Origin: Bacillus timonensis
GTDB taxonomy: Bacteria > Bacillota > Bacilli > Bacillales > Bacillaceae_L
NCBI RefSeq assembly: GCF_000285535.1
Contig: NZ_HE610985.1
Location: 965,134-1,029,133, forward strand
Length of the DNA: 64,000 nt
Direction: 5' to 3'
Part shown: positions 44,612 to 54,372 of the stretch, in pieces
How positions within the stretch are numbered: the first letter of the stretch is position 1
Layout of the letters: every line of letters starts with the position of its first letter
Notes under the pieces: generated by a model
Databases searched by the model: none
The model's input: the letters and a program-made list of their open reading frames with translations, nothing else
Told to the model about the DNA's origin: nothing
Program-made: the position numbers and the translations under genes

Positions 44612-45613
44612 CTAGGACAACGAACCTGTCCCAGCCTTCCAATGATGACATGCCACAAAGTGACCTTGATTTGTTTCATTGAGTGAAGGCATAGTTTCTT
44701 TACACACGTCAGTTGCCAATGGACAACGATGGGCAAATGGACAGCCTAGTCTGCCTTCAGTCAAATCCGGTGGTTCATTTGACATATCTGTTAAGTTGAT
44801 TTGAGATTCACTTCCAGGTGTTGCGGCAAGTAATAATTGGGTATATGGATTTAACGGTTTTTTTATGAGTTGTTTTGATTCCGCAATTTCCATCACCTTA
44901 CCGCCATATAAAACCATAATTCTGTCTCCAAAATAGCGAGCAGAGGCCAAATCATGCGTAATGTATAAATAAGATAAATTGAGCTCTCTCTTCAATACAT
45001 TCATTAATTGAAGAATTCCGGCTCGTATTGATACATCCAACATTGATGTGGGTTCATCTGCCACGATAAATTGTGGATTAACCGCTAATGCCCGAGCAAT
45101 AGCAAGACGTTGTCTTTGCCCACCCGATAATTCATGTGGATATTTTTTTCTTATCTCATTTACAGGTGTTAAACCAACCTGAACAAGTAATTCGGAAATT
45201 TTCTCACTTAATTCCTTCCCCTTAAATCCTTGATGCTTTTTCAAAGGAAATGTAACATGACTTTCAATTGTTTTAACAGGATTCAAAGATCCAAATGGAT
45301 CTTGGAAAATCATTTGAGCAACTTGTCTATAATTCTTAAGTTCCTTCCCTTTATAATCGTTAATTTCATTACCATTAACAACGATATTGCCTTCTGTTGG
45401 TTTTAAAAGTCTTACTAAGGCTCTTCCAATTGTTGTTTTCCCACTACCTGATTCGCCAACTAATGCGAGAACTTCACCTTTTTTAATTTGGAGAGAAACC
45501 TTATCAACAGGTGTGATAAACTTCTTTTCCCTATGACCACGCACAGGAAATTTTATAACTAAATCCTTAACATCCACTAGAATCGAGGAATCATGTAAGA
45601 CTGCTTCCTTCAT
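44612..45613 (-). CDS. Oligopeptide/oligosaccharide ABC importer ATPase (OppF-like)
   Basis: A 333-residue ATPase: Walker A GESGSGKTTIG (about 53-63), signature LSGGQRQRLAIARAL, Walker B FIVADEPTSMLD, and the Opp/Dpp C-terminal extension with its cysteine cluster (GCPFAHRCPLATDVC). It pairs with the next gene upstream to drive the two permeases. Starts overlap by four bases with the OppD-like gene. Last gene of the five-gene operon. By context (LacI, GH1) the load is likely a beta-linked oligosaccharide, as for family-5 importers of cellobiose, rather than a peptide. Confidence 0.85.
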   Translation of the reverse strand: MKEAVLHDSSILVDVKDLVIKFPVRGHREKKFITPVDKVSLQIKKGEVLALVGESGSGKTTIGRALVRLLKPTEGNIVVNGNEINDYKGKELKNYRQVAQMIFQDPFGSLNPVKTIESHVTFPLKKHQGFKGKELSEKISELLVQVGLTPVNEIRKKYPHELSGGQRQRLAIARALAVNPQFIVADEPTSMLDVSIRAGILQLMNVLKRELNLSYLYITHDLASARYFGDRIMVLYGGKVMEIAESKQLIKKPLNPYTQLLLAATPGSESQINLTDMSNEPPDLTEGRLGCPFAHRCPLATDVCKETMPSLNETNQGHFVACHHWKAGTGSLS

Positions 45614-46608
45614 GACTTTTGCACCTCTTTTCTCACCACTTCATAGAGATGGCACTCAATTTCCCTATTTACTACCTTACTTATTGCTGGGCGCTCCGTC
45701 ATACATCGATCATGCACATAGGGACACCGTGGATGGTAGGCACACCCGCTTGGCAATTCCACAAGGTCGGGTGGATTTCCAGGTATACCTTCAATTGTTA
45801 CATCATCTGCGGTCAGGTGTGGAATCGCCTTCATTAAACCTTCCGTGTAGGGATGGTGTTTTTGTTCCGATTGGCTTAGTGATTGACTATCGGTAATTTC
45901 AACGAATCTACCTGCATACATGATGGCTACCCTTGAAGCTAGCTCTGATACCAAACTAAAATCATGACTGATAAACAAAATCGCGAACTTTTTCACCTTT
46001 TGGATTTCTTTGATTTTATCTAGAATGGAACGCTGTACAACAACATCTAATGCTGTTGTTGGTTCATCCATAATAACTAATTTAGGATCAAGTGCAATGG
46101 CAATCGCAATGACAACCCTCTGCCTCATTCCGCCTGACAATTCATGTGGGTAGCTTTTTAAATGGGCTGGATCAATACTAACAATTTTCATTAACTCGGC
46201 TGCTTTCACTCTTGCTTCTTTCTTTGACATATTTTTGTTATGACTAAGAAATACATCAAGAAATTGTTCTTCTATTGTTAATACAGGATTTAAGGCATTC
46301 ATGGCACTTTGAAAAACCATTGACATTTGACTCCAGCGGAATCTACGCAGTTCTTCTCTACCCATACTGTATATGTTTTTACCCATTACTTTTATTTCAC
46401 CATTTGTTATAACAGCATTATTTTTTAATAGATGCATAATTGCATTCCCAAGAGTCGATTTTCCTGAACCCGATTCCCCTATTAAACCAACGATCGAATT
46501 TTCATAGATTGTAAGGGATACATCATTAACCGCTTGAACCATCCCCGCTTGTGAATCATAACCAACTGAAACATTTTCTAGCTCAAGCACTGGTATTTTT
46601 TCTTCCAT
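45610..46608 (-). CDS. Oligopeptide/oligosaccharide ABC importer ATPase (OppD-like)
   Basis: A 332-residue ATPase. Walker A is [11 protein letters not shown], the signature is [17 protein letters not shown], as is usual in the OppD partner (GGMRQRV against GGQRQRL in OppF), Walker B is [14 protein letters not shown], and the C-terminal cysteine cluster is GCAYHPRCPYVHDRC. GGAGGAAGAATC precedes the ATG. It overlaps the permease gene by 26 bases. Confidence 0.85.
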   Translation of the reverse strand: MEEKIPVLELENVSVGYDSQAGMVQAVNDVSLTIYENSIVGLIGESGSGKSTLGNAIMHLLKNNAVITNGEIKVMGKNIYSMGREELRRFRWSQMSMVFQSAMNALNPVLTIEEQFLDVFLSHNKNMSKKEARVKAAELMKIVSIDPAHLKSYPHELSGGMRQRVVIAIAIALDPKLVIMDEPTTALDVVVQRSILDKIKEIQKVKKFAILFISHDFSLVSELASRVAIMYAGRFVEITDSQSLSQSEQKHHPYTEGLMKAIPHLTADDVTIEGIPGNPPDLVELPSGCAYHPRCPYVHDRCMTERPAISKVVNREIECHLYEVVRKEVQKS

Positions 46609-47527
46609 GATTCTTCCTCCTTTTTTGTGCCTTTAAACGAGGATTGGTTATCTGATCAACCGCAAAATTCATGAGTACCAAACTAAGTCCAACTAACCCG
46701 ATTCCTAATCCAGGAGGAATGAACCACCACCAAGCTCCTCTAAGCATGGCACTATTATTACTCGCCCAGTAGAGCATTGTACCCCAGCTAATGGAATTAA
46801 TGTCTTGGAAACCAAGGAAAGCTAGACCAGCTTCAGCTAGAATTGCTCCCAATGTTGCGAACATCATATTACCAGCAATAATAGACATCATATTTGGGCA
46901 AATTTGTGTAACCATTATTCGGAATGAAGACATCCCTGACATTTTTGCTGCTGAAATAAAATCACGGTTGGCAAGTGTCATCGTTTGAGAACGGAAGACA
47001 CGTGCTCCCCACGCCCACCCTGTAAGGGCAATGATTAAACCCGTTAAAAAAGGTGTAGAAGCTTGTAAATAAGCTTGAATAACAATCAACAAGGCTAATC
47101 CAGGCATGACTAAAAAGAGGTTTGTAAAAAAGCTTAAGATTGAATCCGTTAAACCACCGCGATACCCACCCACAACTCCAACAAGCAATCCAATGATGGT
47201 GCATAGAAAACCTGCACCAAATCCGACAATCATTGTATTCCTAGCACTGAAAATAAACTGTGAATAGATATCCTGTCCGGTATTCGTTGTTCCAAACCAG
47301 TGATCAGCAGTTGGTGCTAAATTTGGCACATGAATGGCTGCACTCGGTGAATATGGCGCAATCAGTGGTGCAAAAATTGCAATGAAAAGAAAGAGTAAAA
47401 AGATAATAAAACCTGTTGCTGACTTTGCATTGGTAAAGAAAGGTTTTAATACACCTAATACGGTAAAAAAATTGCTTCGCCTTGGGGCTACCTTTTGTTG
47501 TGATGATGGTGCTAATTCCGTTTTCAC
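46583..47527 (-). CDS. ABC importer permease (OppC/DppC-like)
   Basis: A 314-residue permease with six membrane helices. The N-terminal OppC segment (helix about 38-58, then WFGTTNTGQDIYSQFIFSAR) and the EAA loop (DFISAAKMSGMSSFRIMVTQ) are present. GTG start after GGGGGATTGAACA, overlapping the other permease by four bases. Forms the channel with the OppB-like subunit. Confidence 0.85.
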   Translation of the reverse strand: MKTELAPSSQQKVAPRRSNFFTVLGVLKPFFTNAKSATGFIIFLLFLFIAIFAPLIAPYSPSAAIHVPNLAPTADHWFGTTNTGQDIYSQFIFSARNTMIVGFGAGFLCTIIGLLVGVVGGYRGGLTDSILSFFTNLFLVMPGLALLIVIQAYLQASTPFLTGLIIALTGWAWGARVFRSQTMTLANRDFISAAKMSGMSSFRIMVTQICPNMMSIIAGNMMFATLGAILAEAGLAFLGFQDINSISWGTMLYWASNNSAMLRGAWWWFIPPGLGIGLVGLSLVLMNFAVDQITNPRLKAQKRRKNHGRKNTSA

Positions 47528-48513
47528 TGTTCAATCCCCCCTGAACGAATCCTTGGATCCAGACGACTGTATAATAGATCAACAATTAAGTTAGCAACAA
47601 GGACAGCTACAGCTATTAATAGAAAGGAAGACTGAATCATAGGAAAGTCCTGTGAACGTACTGCACTTGTTAGTTGATTGCCAATCCCAGGATAAGAGAA
47701 GACCTGCTCTGTTAAAATAGCTCCACTGACCACATTCCCCATCGCAATAGCGAAACTGGTTAATTGAGGTAAAATAGCATTTCGTGCTGCATATGTAAAC
47801 ATTAGTCTTGATGTTTTGACACCTTTTGCTTCAGCAAATGTGACGTAGTCTTCGCCAAGTGTATACATCATATTATTACGCATCCCTACAATCCAACCAC
47901 TTAATCCTCCAAGTATTAATGTAATACCAGGTAAAAATGCGTGGTTTAACACACTTGAAATATATTCCCTAGTAAAGCCAGGTGTGATACCAGGATCATA
48001 GCCGTGGTACATTGGAAACCAGTTGAGTTTAAAACCAAAAACAAATACAAATAGTAAAGCAACCCAAAAGTAAGGCAATGCCTGAAAAATCATCGATACC
48101 ACCGGTAAAGTATTGTCAAGAAATCCTTTTCTTTTCCAGGATATATATACACCTAATGCAGTACCTAGAAAAACAGAAATCAACGTACAAATACCAACAA
48201 GGCCAATTGTCCATGGGATACTTGCTTGAATCATATCGCTTACAGGTGTTGGATATTGCATGAATGACAAGCCCCAATTAAATGTCAATAATCCTTGGAG
48301 ATAATCAATGTATTGCTGCCATAAACTAGCTTGCCCAATACCATAAGCTTCCTTCATCGCGTCTAACGCGGCAGTTGTCAATTGCCCTTGGAACTTTGCA
48401 AACATTGCATCAGCTGGATTTCCTGGCATCATACGGGGTAATAGAAAGTTTAATGTAACGGCAGCCCATAGGGATAGGATAAAAAAACCGATGCGATTAA
48501 GCACGTAGCGCAT
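47524..48513 (-). CDS. ABC importer permease (OppB/DppB-like)
   Basis: A 329-residue permease. ATG 48513 follows GGAGGGGAAACA and opens MRYVLNRIGFFILSLWAAVT, the standard OppB start; extending further upstream adds sequence unlike the family. Six helices; EAA loop DYVTFAEAKGVKTSRLMFTY at about 216-235. It lies 67 bases downstream of the binding-protein gene. Confidence 0.85.
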   Translation of the reverse strand: MRYVLNRIGFFILSLWAAVTLNFLLPRMMPGNPADAMFAKFQGQLTTAALDAMKEAYGIGQASLWQQYIDYLQGLLTFNWGLSFMQYPTPVSDMIQASIPWTIGLVGICTLISVFLGTALGVYISWKRKGFLDNTLPVVSMIFQALPYFWVALLFVFVFGFKLNWFPMYHGYDPGITPGFTREYISSVLNHAFLPGITLILGGLSGWIVGMRNNMMYTLGEDYVTFAEAKGVKTSRLMFTYAARNAILPQLTSFAIAMGNVVSGAILTEQVFSYPGIGNQLTSAVRSQDFPMIQSSFLLIAVAVLVANLIVDLLYSRLDPRIRSGGIEQ

Positions 48514-48580
48514 TGTTTCCCCTCCAATTTTACTTAGTATAATGAAGGGAAAAGGCCAAAGCCTTCTCCCCATAGACGTA

Positions 48581-50266
48581 TTAGTTTGCAGGTTCCAATT
48601 TTGAAATGACAATAGCAGGTGCAGGCCAGTTAAATGGTGCTGGATTTACATAAGGATCCTCTTCTGTTGGCCAGCCTACCCAGTTTTCAGTTCTGTATTC
48701 GTACCATACTGGACCATTAACCAAAGGAATTGTTGGTAAGTGTTCAAGCATTACATTCTGAAGATAATGAACTGCTTTCATTTGTTCTGCTTCATCTGTT
48801 GTGCCTTGATAAATTTGTAATGCCTCATCTGTTTTGGGGTCATTCCATTGCTGTAGGTTCCAGCTACCATTACTATTCAACATATCTTGATATTGAAGGT
48901 AAGGTGTCGGACCTGCATTCGTCCAAGAAATGGCCAAGTCGTACTCGCCACCTTGGATATTCGTTGAATAAGTTGCAAATTCAGGCATTTGTACGGTTAC
49001 TTCAATTCCAATACTAGTCAAAGATTGGGAAATCAACTGTGCCATTGTTGCCCAGTCCGTCCAACCAGATACAGTTTGTAATGTGAAGGATAATTTCTCA
49101 CCATCCGGTGAAACAAATATTCCATCCTTTCCTTTTTTATAACCAGCGTCTTCTAACATTTCGACAGCCTTATCTACATTATATTCGTAGCTTAGTTGGT
49201 CTTCTGGTATTTTAGGATCAATCCACTTTTCATCTCTTGGTAGGATTAAAGCAGTTGTACTAGGAAGTGGGTCATATCCAGATGCTGCTTGATCAGAAAG
49301 CTTTTGACGATCAATTGCAAGACTTATTGCCTTACGAACAACAACATCACTTAAAATTGGGTTCTTTAAGTTAGGATATAGCGTAACGTTATTACTTGCA
49401 GGGAACCAAAAATGGTTGTGCTCTGGATTTTGTGCTACATACACATTTTCAGCATCCGGTATAAAAATACCTGCCCAATCAAGCTCACCTTTAATTAAAG
49501 CTAATTGTTCACTGTCATTTCCAGTAAATGCTGGGAAATGAATTTCTTCTACAGTATAATCATCAGCATTATAATGACTTTTGTTTTTAACCATTTTGTA
49601 AAGTTGTGGATCGAAGGATTCTAGTACATATGGTCCTGTACCAACAGGATCTGTTATTTGAGCTTTTGAAGGATCTCCGAGGTCTGCAAAGATATGTTCA
49701 GGTACAATTAATGCTCCTAAAACATAAGATTGAAATGGAACATTTGGTTTATCGAAGTTGAATGCGACTGTTAAATCGTCTTGTTTTTCCACAGATGTTA
49801 CTTGAGCCCAGATACCTGATGTATCTGCAGCAGGATATTCCTTAAGTAAATTAAACGTAAATACAACATCATCAGCATTGAAAGCTTCTCCATCTGACCA
49901 AGTAACGCCTTCACGAAGTTTTGCTATTAACGTTTTGTTATCATTAGTCCACTCATATTCAGTTGCTAGCATCGCATACTCATCACCACTGACACTATCA
50001 AAGAACCAAAGTGACTGATAAATTAAACCATTTGTACCACCCATCGCTGTAGATGAAAATGGGTTAAAGTTTTCCTGCCATTGACCTGCAGGTGAAAGAC
50101 CAACTATCAAAGGTTTTAATTCTGCATTACTATCTTTGTTTCCAGTATCTCCCGTTTCCTCTTGACTTTGGTTATCAGATGAACCTTTATCCGTACATCC
50201 CGCTAAAACTAGAGCAAAAGCAAAAAGCAACATCAACAAAAGCAAACCATGTTTTTTTACATTCAT
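48581..50266 (-). CDS. Family-5 extracellular solute-binding lipoprotein
   Basis: A 561-residue lipoprotein that catches the substrate for the importer. The signal peptide ends in the lipobox LVLAGCTDKG (lipidated cysteine 24), followed by a serine/glutamate-rich linker. The SBP_bac_5 pattern is clear: NFNPFSSTAMGG, LREGVTWSDGEAFNADDVVF, VGTGPYVLESFDPQ. Tryptophan-rich stretches in the pocket region (LDWAGIFIPD, TVSGWTDWA, WFPASNN) are reminiscent of cellobiose-binding relatives and fit the sugar genes upstream, though peptide binding cannot be excluded. First gene of the operon, with a cre-like site before it. Confidence 0.82.
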   Translation of the reverse strand: MNVKKHGLLLLMLLFAFALVLAGCTDKGSSDNQSQEETGDTGNKDSNAELKPLIVGLSPAGQWQENFNPFSSTAMGGTNGLIYQSLWFFDSVSGDEYAMLATEYEWTNDNKTLIAKLREGVTWSDGEAFNADDVVFTFNLLKEYPAADTSGIWAQVTSVEKQDDLTVAFNFDKPNVPFQSYVLGALIVPEHIFADLGDPSKAQITDPVGTGPYVLESFDPQLYKMVKNKSHYNADDYTVEEIHFPAFTGNDSEQLALIKGELDWAGIFIPDAENVYVAQNPEHNHFWFPASNNVTLYPNLKNPILSDVVVRKAISLAIDRQKLSDQAASGYDPLPSTTALILPRDEKWIDPKIPEDQLSYEYNVDKAVEMLEDAGYKKGKDGIFVSPDGEKLSFTLQTVSGWTDWATMAQLISQSLTSIGIEVTVQMPEFATYSTNIQGGEYDLAISWTNAGPTPYLQYQDMLNSNGSWNLQQWNDPKTDEALQIYQGTTDEAEQMKAVHYLQNVMLEHLPTIPLVNGPVWYEYRTENWVGWPTEEDPYVNPAPFNWPAPAIVISKLEPAN

Positions 50267-50344
50267 TCATTTTGCCCCTTTCTTTTTTTGTGAGAAAACG
50301 TGTCTTAAAATAAAACTGTAAGATGTATACATTCGATGCACTTA

Positions 50345-50358
50345 AGTAACCGTTTTCA
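50345..50358 (-). promoter_or_regulatory. cre-like CcpA site before the importer operon
   Basis: On the minus strand TGAAAACGGTTACT matches the CcpA consensus TGWAARCGYTWNCW at 13 of 14 positions. This fits carbon-catabolite repression of a sugar importer. Confidence 0.5.
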
Positions 50359-50413
50359 ATAATCTTAATGAAAAATTACTTACTTTTACACTTTATTCCA
50401 CCCCCTTAAATGC

Positions 50414-51439
50414 TCATCCTTTTACGTATTTTGAAACTGTGTCCCGTATGATTAACTCTGTATCAATGGTAAAGGGACTCGCTTGATAATTACTATCATC
50501 CATAAGTTTTAATAATTCCGCAGCGGCTGTTTCCCCCATAATTTCCTTTTTTTGGCGAACTGTTGTTAGACTTGGAGATACATAGGATAATAGACTCAAA
50601 TCATCAAAACCAATTACAGAAATGTCTGTACCAACTTCTAATCCCTTATTTTGGATAGCCTTCATAGCTCCTATCGCCATCATATCCCCTGCGCAAAAAA
50701 TCGCAGAAGGGGATTGGCTATCCTCTAGCAGCTCCATGGTTGATTGATAACCACCCTTCTCCGTGAAATCACTACGTTTAATCCATTTTTTTTCAATTGG
50801 GAGTTTGTGCTTTTCCATCGCTTGGTTGTAGCCTAGTAATCTATCTTGTCCCGGCTTGGTGGAGAAAAAATCTGTTATAAAAGCAATTTTTTTATGACCC
50901 ATACTAACTAAATAATCAACAGCGCTTACGGCCCCACCAATGTTATCCGAACAAAGATAATTCGCACGCGGTCCGATTAAATCCAAATCAACTGACATAC
51001 AAGGGATTCCACTACGTACTAAGGTATCAAGATTTTTATCTGTTCTTGGAACACCTAGCAAAAATAAGCCATCAACATTTCGGTGTCTTGCACGTGCCTC
51101 AAAAGTTTCCACTTGGTTATCTGGATGATTATTTGTAAAAAAGATTAAATCATAACCATGTTCACCAACTACATCCTTAAAGCTTGCTAAAATATCTTGC
51201 AAGAATGGGTGTCGAAACCCAGTATTCAAATGGTCTCTAAAAAATACACCAACTGTTTTGGATTTCTTCGTTGCTAAACCTCTCGCGATAGAATTCGGGT
51301 AATAACCTAACTCTTCTGTAATTCTCTTGACCTTCTCAACCGTCTTTTTTCCGACATCTGAACGTCCATTAAGGACTTTTGACACAGTTGAAGCAGAGAC
51401 TCCTGCCTTTTTTGCGATATCGTAGATAGTTGGAAACAT
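50414..51439 (-). CDS. LacI-family transcriptional regulator
   Basis: A 341-residue repressor. The N-terminal helix-turn-helix and hinge (TIYDIAKKAGVSASTVSKVL to YYPNSIARGLATKKS, residues 4-63) is followed by a periplasmic-binding-like effector domain (SVDLDLIGPRANYLCSDNIG and VIGFDDLSLLSYVSPSLTTV). It lies between the GH1 gene and the importer operon, on the same strand. A 16-base sequence is shared by its own upstream region and the GH1 promoter, so it probably controls both, released by a beta-gluco-oligosaccharide. AAAGGAG precedes the ATG. Confidence 0.88.
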   Translation of the reverse strand: MFPTIYDIAKKAGVSASTVSKVLNGRSDVGKKTVEKVKRITEELGYYPNSIARGLATKKSKTVGVFFRDHLNTGFRHPFLQDILASFKDVVGEHGYDLIFFTNNHPDNQVETFEARARHRNVDGLFLLGVPRTDKNLDTLVRSGIPCMSVDLDLIGPRANYLCSDNIGGAVSAVDYLVSMGHKKIAFITDFFSTKPGQDRLLGYNQAMEKHKLPIEKKWIKRSDFTEKGGYQSTMELLEDSQSPSAIFCAGDMMAIGAMKAIQNKGLEVGTDISVIGFDDLSLLSYVSPSLTTVRQKKEIMGETAAAELLKLMDDSNYQASPFTIDTELIIRDTVSKYVKG

Positions 51440-51474
51440 AAAACTTCTCCTTTACTTATTCACAAATGCAACGT

Positions 51475-51488
51475 CGAAAGCGGTTTCG
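51475..51488. promoter_or_regulatory. LacI-type operator before the regulator gene
   Basis: CGAAAGCGGTTTCG, imperfect palindrome. With its flank (AACGAAACCGCTTTCG on the minus strand, 51490-51475) it is identical over 16 bases to the site at 53153-53168. Confidence 0.65.
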
Positions 51489-51519
51489 TTACTCCCATTT
51501 AACACCATTTTTTCCCAAA

Positions 51520-51533
51520 TGTAAAGGCTTACA
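51520..51533 (-). promoter_or_regulatory. cre-like site upstream of the LacI gene
   Basis: TGTAAGCCTTTACA (minus strand) matches the CcpA consensus except at the central G, and is flanked by AA/TT to form a near-perfect palindrome. Confidence 0.4.
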
Positions 51534-51550
51534 TTTAGATATAATAACAG

Positions 51551-51595
51551 AAAAAACGACATGAAAATCCATTATTAATGTTCTTTTTTATGTCG
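51551..51595 (-). terminator. Terminator of the GH1 gene
   Basis: CGACATAAAA / TTTTCATGTCG-type stem with a loop of about 20 bases, then TTTTTTC on the minus strand. Confidence 0.55.
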
Positions 51596-51695
51596 AAGAT
51601 CCAAAATGAAACAGCCAAACCGTTCTTCATAAATTTCACAAGAAGGAAAAAATAATAGATTTCTCTGTTTAGTAGATTATTTAAAAATAATGAGG

Positions 51696-53031
51696 TTAAA
51701 CCTCTCTTGCTAGTATCGTATCACGGTAAAATTTCGCACTATCCTTTAACATTCTTTGCTGACTTTCGAAATCTACATACACAATACCGAATCGTTTCTC
51801 ATACCCGAATGCCCACTCAAAGTTATCCATGAACGACCATAAATAGTAACCTGAAATGTTCACCCCCTGTTCATTCAATTCCGCAATTGCTTGTAAATGC
51901 TTCCGAATATAGCTTGTTCTCTCTGTATCATGGATTTCGAGGGTTTTCTGATAATTCATCATGGTAGGAAGCTCCATTCTCAGTAATAATAATTGGTAAA
52001 TCTGTATACTCTTTTCGTAAACGGCGAATTAGGTCCTGAAATTCCAACGGTGACACGTCCCAACCCATTCCTGTTTTCTCATAATCAGAATATGCATGCT
52101 TATACATAAAGTCATTTGCACTATTAAATTCCGTAATGGTACGGCTATAATAATTAATACCAAAGAAGTCACACTTTGTAGATATTACTTCCATATCTCC
52201 ATCGTGGACAAAAGAAAAATCATGGACATATTTGGAAAATAGATTGACCATGTCATAAGGATATTTCCCCTTAAATATGGGATCTAAAAACCAACGATTT
52301 GAATAGCCATCTGCATTGTTAGCCGCAATTTTATCGTTAAAACTATTGCTAGCTGGATAAACCGGACTTAAATTTAATGTAATCCCAATTGGTGTAGTAG
52401 ACTGTAATTCTTGTTTTAATAGATTAACAGTCTGACCATGTGAAACTAAAATATGATGAGCTGCTTTTAAAGCCTCTTCCAAATTTGAATGACCTGGTGC
52501 ATGTACTCCTTGATGATAACCGAGGAAAGCTGCACACCAAGGCTCGTTTTGTGTGATCCAAGAATCCACTTCACCATCCAGCTCTTCAAATACCTTCTTT
52601 ACATAGGTACGAAACCAATTAAGTGATTTTCGAGATGCCCAACCACCTTGGTCTTGAACCCATTGGGGTAAATCCCAGTGATATAAAGTAACGACAGGCT
52701 TTATCCCATTTGCTTTTAACTCATTAATTAGGTTTTTATAAAACTTCATACCTGCTTCGTTGTACATTCCTTCATGTGGGAAGATTCTCGGCCAGGCAAT
52801 CGAAAATCGATAACTTTCCACACCAAGACTTTTAATTATTTGAACATCTTCTTTATAACGATTATAGTGGTCACAAGCAACTGCACCAGTGTCACCTCGT
52901 AGCACTTTCCCTGGAGTCTCTGCAAATGTATCCCATATCGATGGTGACCGACCATCTTGAGTAACCGCCCCTTCAACTTGATAGGATGAAGTAGCCGTTC
53001 CAAACGTAAAATGCTGATCAAATTTTCGCAA
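51696..53031 (-). pseudogene. GH1 beta-glucosidase / 6-phospho-beta-glucosidase family, one-base frameshift
   Basis: Glycoside hydrolase family 1. TTG 53031 follows a GGGGGGAAAGG ribosome site and opens MRKFDQHFTFGTATSSYQVE, a classical GH1 start. Acid/base glutamate E163 is in ITQNEPWCAAF and the nucleophile E351 in IIITENGASYHDE. Twelve residues later the frame breaks at 51941-51947; removing one C of CCC joins ELSENLEIHDTERTSYIRKH and restores the ending (GYYLWSFMDNFEWAFGYEKR), giving 444 residues, normal for GH1. WSFMDNFEWAFGY-KRFGI fits unphosphorylated beta-glucosides better than phospho-sugars (no S-K-Y phosphate motif). The active-site glutamates are before the break, but the +1 subsite loop is not. 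Confidence 0.85.
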
Positions 53032-53154
53032 CCTTTCCCCCCCTAAGAACACTATACCTTCTTTGTAAAACTAGATGTCATACACACCACTATCAAAACA
53101 ATTAATGCATTTGGCAAAGGCAATTCCTACAGTATGAACAAGAATTCCACAAAA

Positions 53155-53202
53155 CGAAACCGCTTTCGTATTATATTAGCAGTAATGGAAACTTATGTCA
53201 AT
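53155..53202 (-). promoter_or_regulatory. Promoter and LacI-type operator of the GH1 gene
   Basis: On the minus strand TTGACA (53202-53197), 17-base spacer and TAATAT (53178-53173), followed directly by CGAAAGCGGTTTCG (53168-53155). A repressor bound there would cover the start of transcription. Confidence 0.7.
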
Positions 53203-53228
53203 ATCTGAAAATTTAGATAGAACAAGAA

Positions 53229-53280
53229 ACAAAAGAAGGCATATTGAAAAGTTAACACCATTCAAAATGCCTTCTTTTGT
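53229..53280 (-). terminator. Terminator of the aldo/keto reductase gene
   Basis: ACAAAAGAAGGCAT / ATGCCTTCTTTTGT perfect 14-bp stem with a 24-base loop that itself contains TTGAA/TTCAA. Confidence 0.7.
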
Positions 53281-53342
53281 AAAGGTTCATGTGTCTTCTT
53301 TTAGAACCATCTTCTTGTCTTATGTTTGTGTTTTACAATAGT

Positions 53343-54185
53343 TTAAAATTCCTCATATGTCGCAGGGTCCTGATTATTTATTCTCCCATCAGGGCGACTT
53401 AATGTTGTGATTTGATTCATTTCTGAATCATCTAAAGAAAAATCAAAAATTGATATATTTTCAAGTTGGCGTTCAGGTGACGCAGATTTCGGAATCGAAA
53501 TAGCCCCTAGCTGGAAATGCCAACGTAATATAACTTGAGAAACTGTCTTGTGATGACGGTTGGCAATGTTCTTCAATGTTTCATTATGTAAAACATCATT
53601 TGCTCGGGCTAATGGACTCCAGGATTCTGTGATAATTTGATGAGCTTCATGCCACTTTCTTTGTTCAGCTTGATTAAAATATGGATGTAATTCAATTTGA
53701 TTGATGCTAGGTTTGACACTCGTTTCTTTTTCTAAACGTTCGATATGCTCAGGTAAGAAATTACATACGCCTATCGACCGAATGAGGCCCCATTTTTTCG
53801 CATCTATCAATGCCTGCCAAGCCTCAACATATTGATCTTGTCTTGGGTTTGGCCAATGAATAAGATACAAATCATAATAGTCCAAATTGGATCGGTATAA
53901 GGATTCCTGAATGGTTGTTACGGCTTTTTCATATGTATGATAGCGACCAGGCAATTTGGAGGTAATCCGTAAATGTTGTCGTGGGACGGAACTCCGTCGA
54001 ACGGCCTCTCCCACAGTTCCTTCATTTTCATAATTGTAGGCAGAATCAATTAATCGATAGCCCTGATGAATAGCACTTATAATTGAGTTTGCACCAGTAT
54101 TACCTTTTAGTTTGTATGTGCCCAAACCAATAGATGGTAATGATGTCCCATCATTAAGCGTGACCTCTGGAATCAATGTACTCAT
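53343..54185 (-). CDS. Aldo/keto reductase (YvgN/YtbE-like)
   Basis: NADPH-dependent carbonyl reductase, 280 residues. The catalytic set D47, Y52, K77 and H110 is visible in RLIDSAYNYENEGTVG, RITSKLPG and DLYLIHWPNP; the cofactor site is SIPKSASPERQLENISIFDF near the C-terminus. AAGGAAGGGAG precedes the ATG. Relatives in Bacillus reduce methylglyoxal and other aldehydes. Single gene with its own terminator. Confidence 0.88.
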   Translation of the reverse strand: MSTLIPEVTLNDGTSLPSIGLGTYKLKGNTGANSIISAIHQGYRLIDSAYNYENEGTVGEAVRRSSVPRQHLRITSKLPGRYHTYEKAVTTIQESLYRSNLDYYDLYLIHWPNPRQDQYVEAWQALIDAKKWGLIRSIGVCNFLPEHIERLEKETSVKPSINQIELHPYFNQAEQRKWHEAHQIITESWSPLARANDVLHNETLKNIANRHHKTVSQVILRWHFQLGAISIPKSASPERQLENISIFDFSLDDSEMNQITTLSRPDGRINNQDPATYEEF

Positions 54186-54372
54186 TTAGCAACACTCCCT
54201 TCCTTTTTCAGATTAAACTTTTTAGGATGGAAGTTCAACAGATACATTTTTTGTTTTTCAGCAAAAATGCAAGGTGTACTACTGTTCCATTTTGGATTCA
54301 ACCACTTAAACAACAGATGGTTATAATACATTCTCCTTCCTCATACCTTTTGTAGTAAAAGGAGGGGATAAA

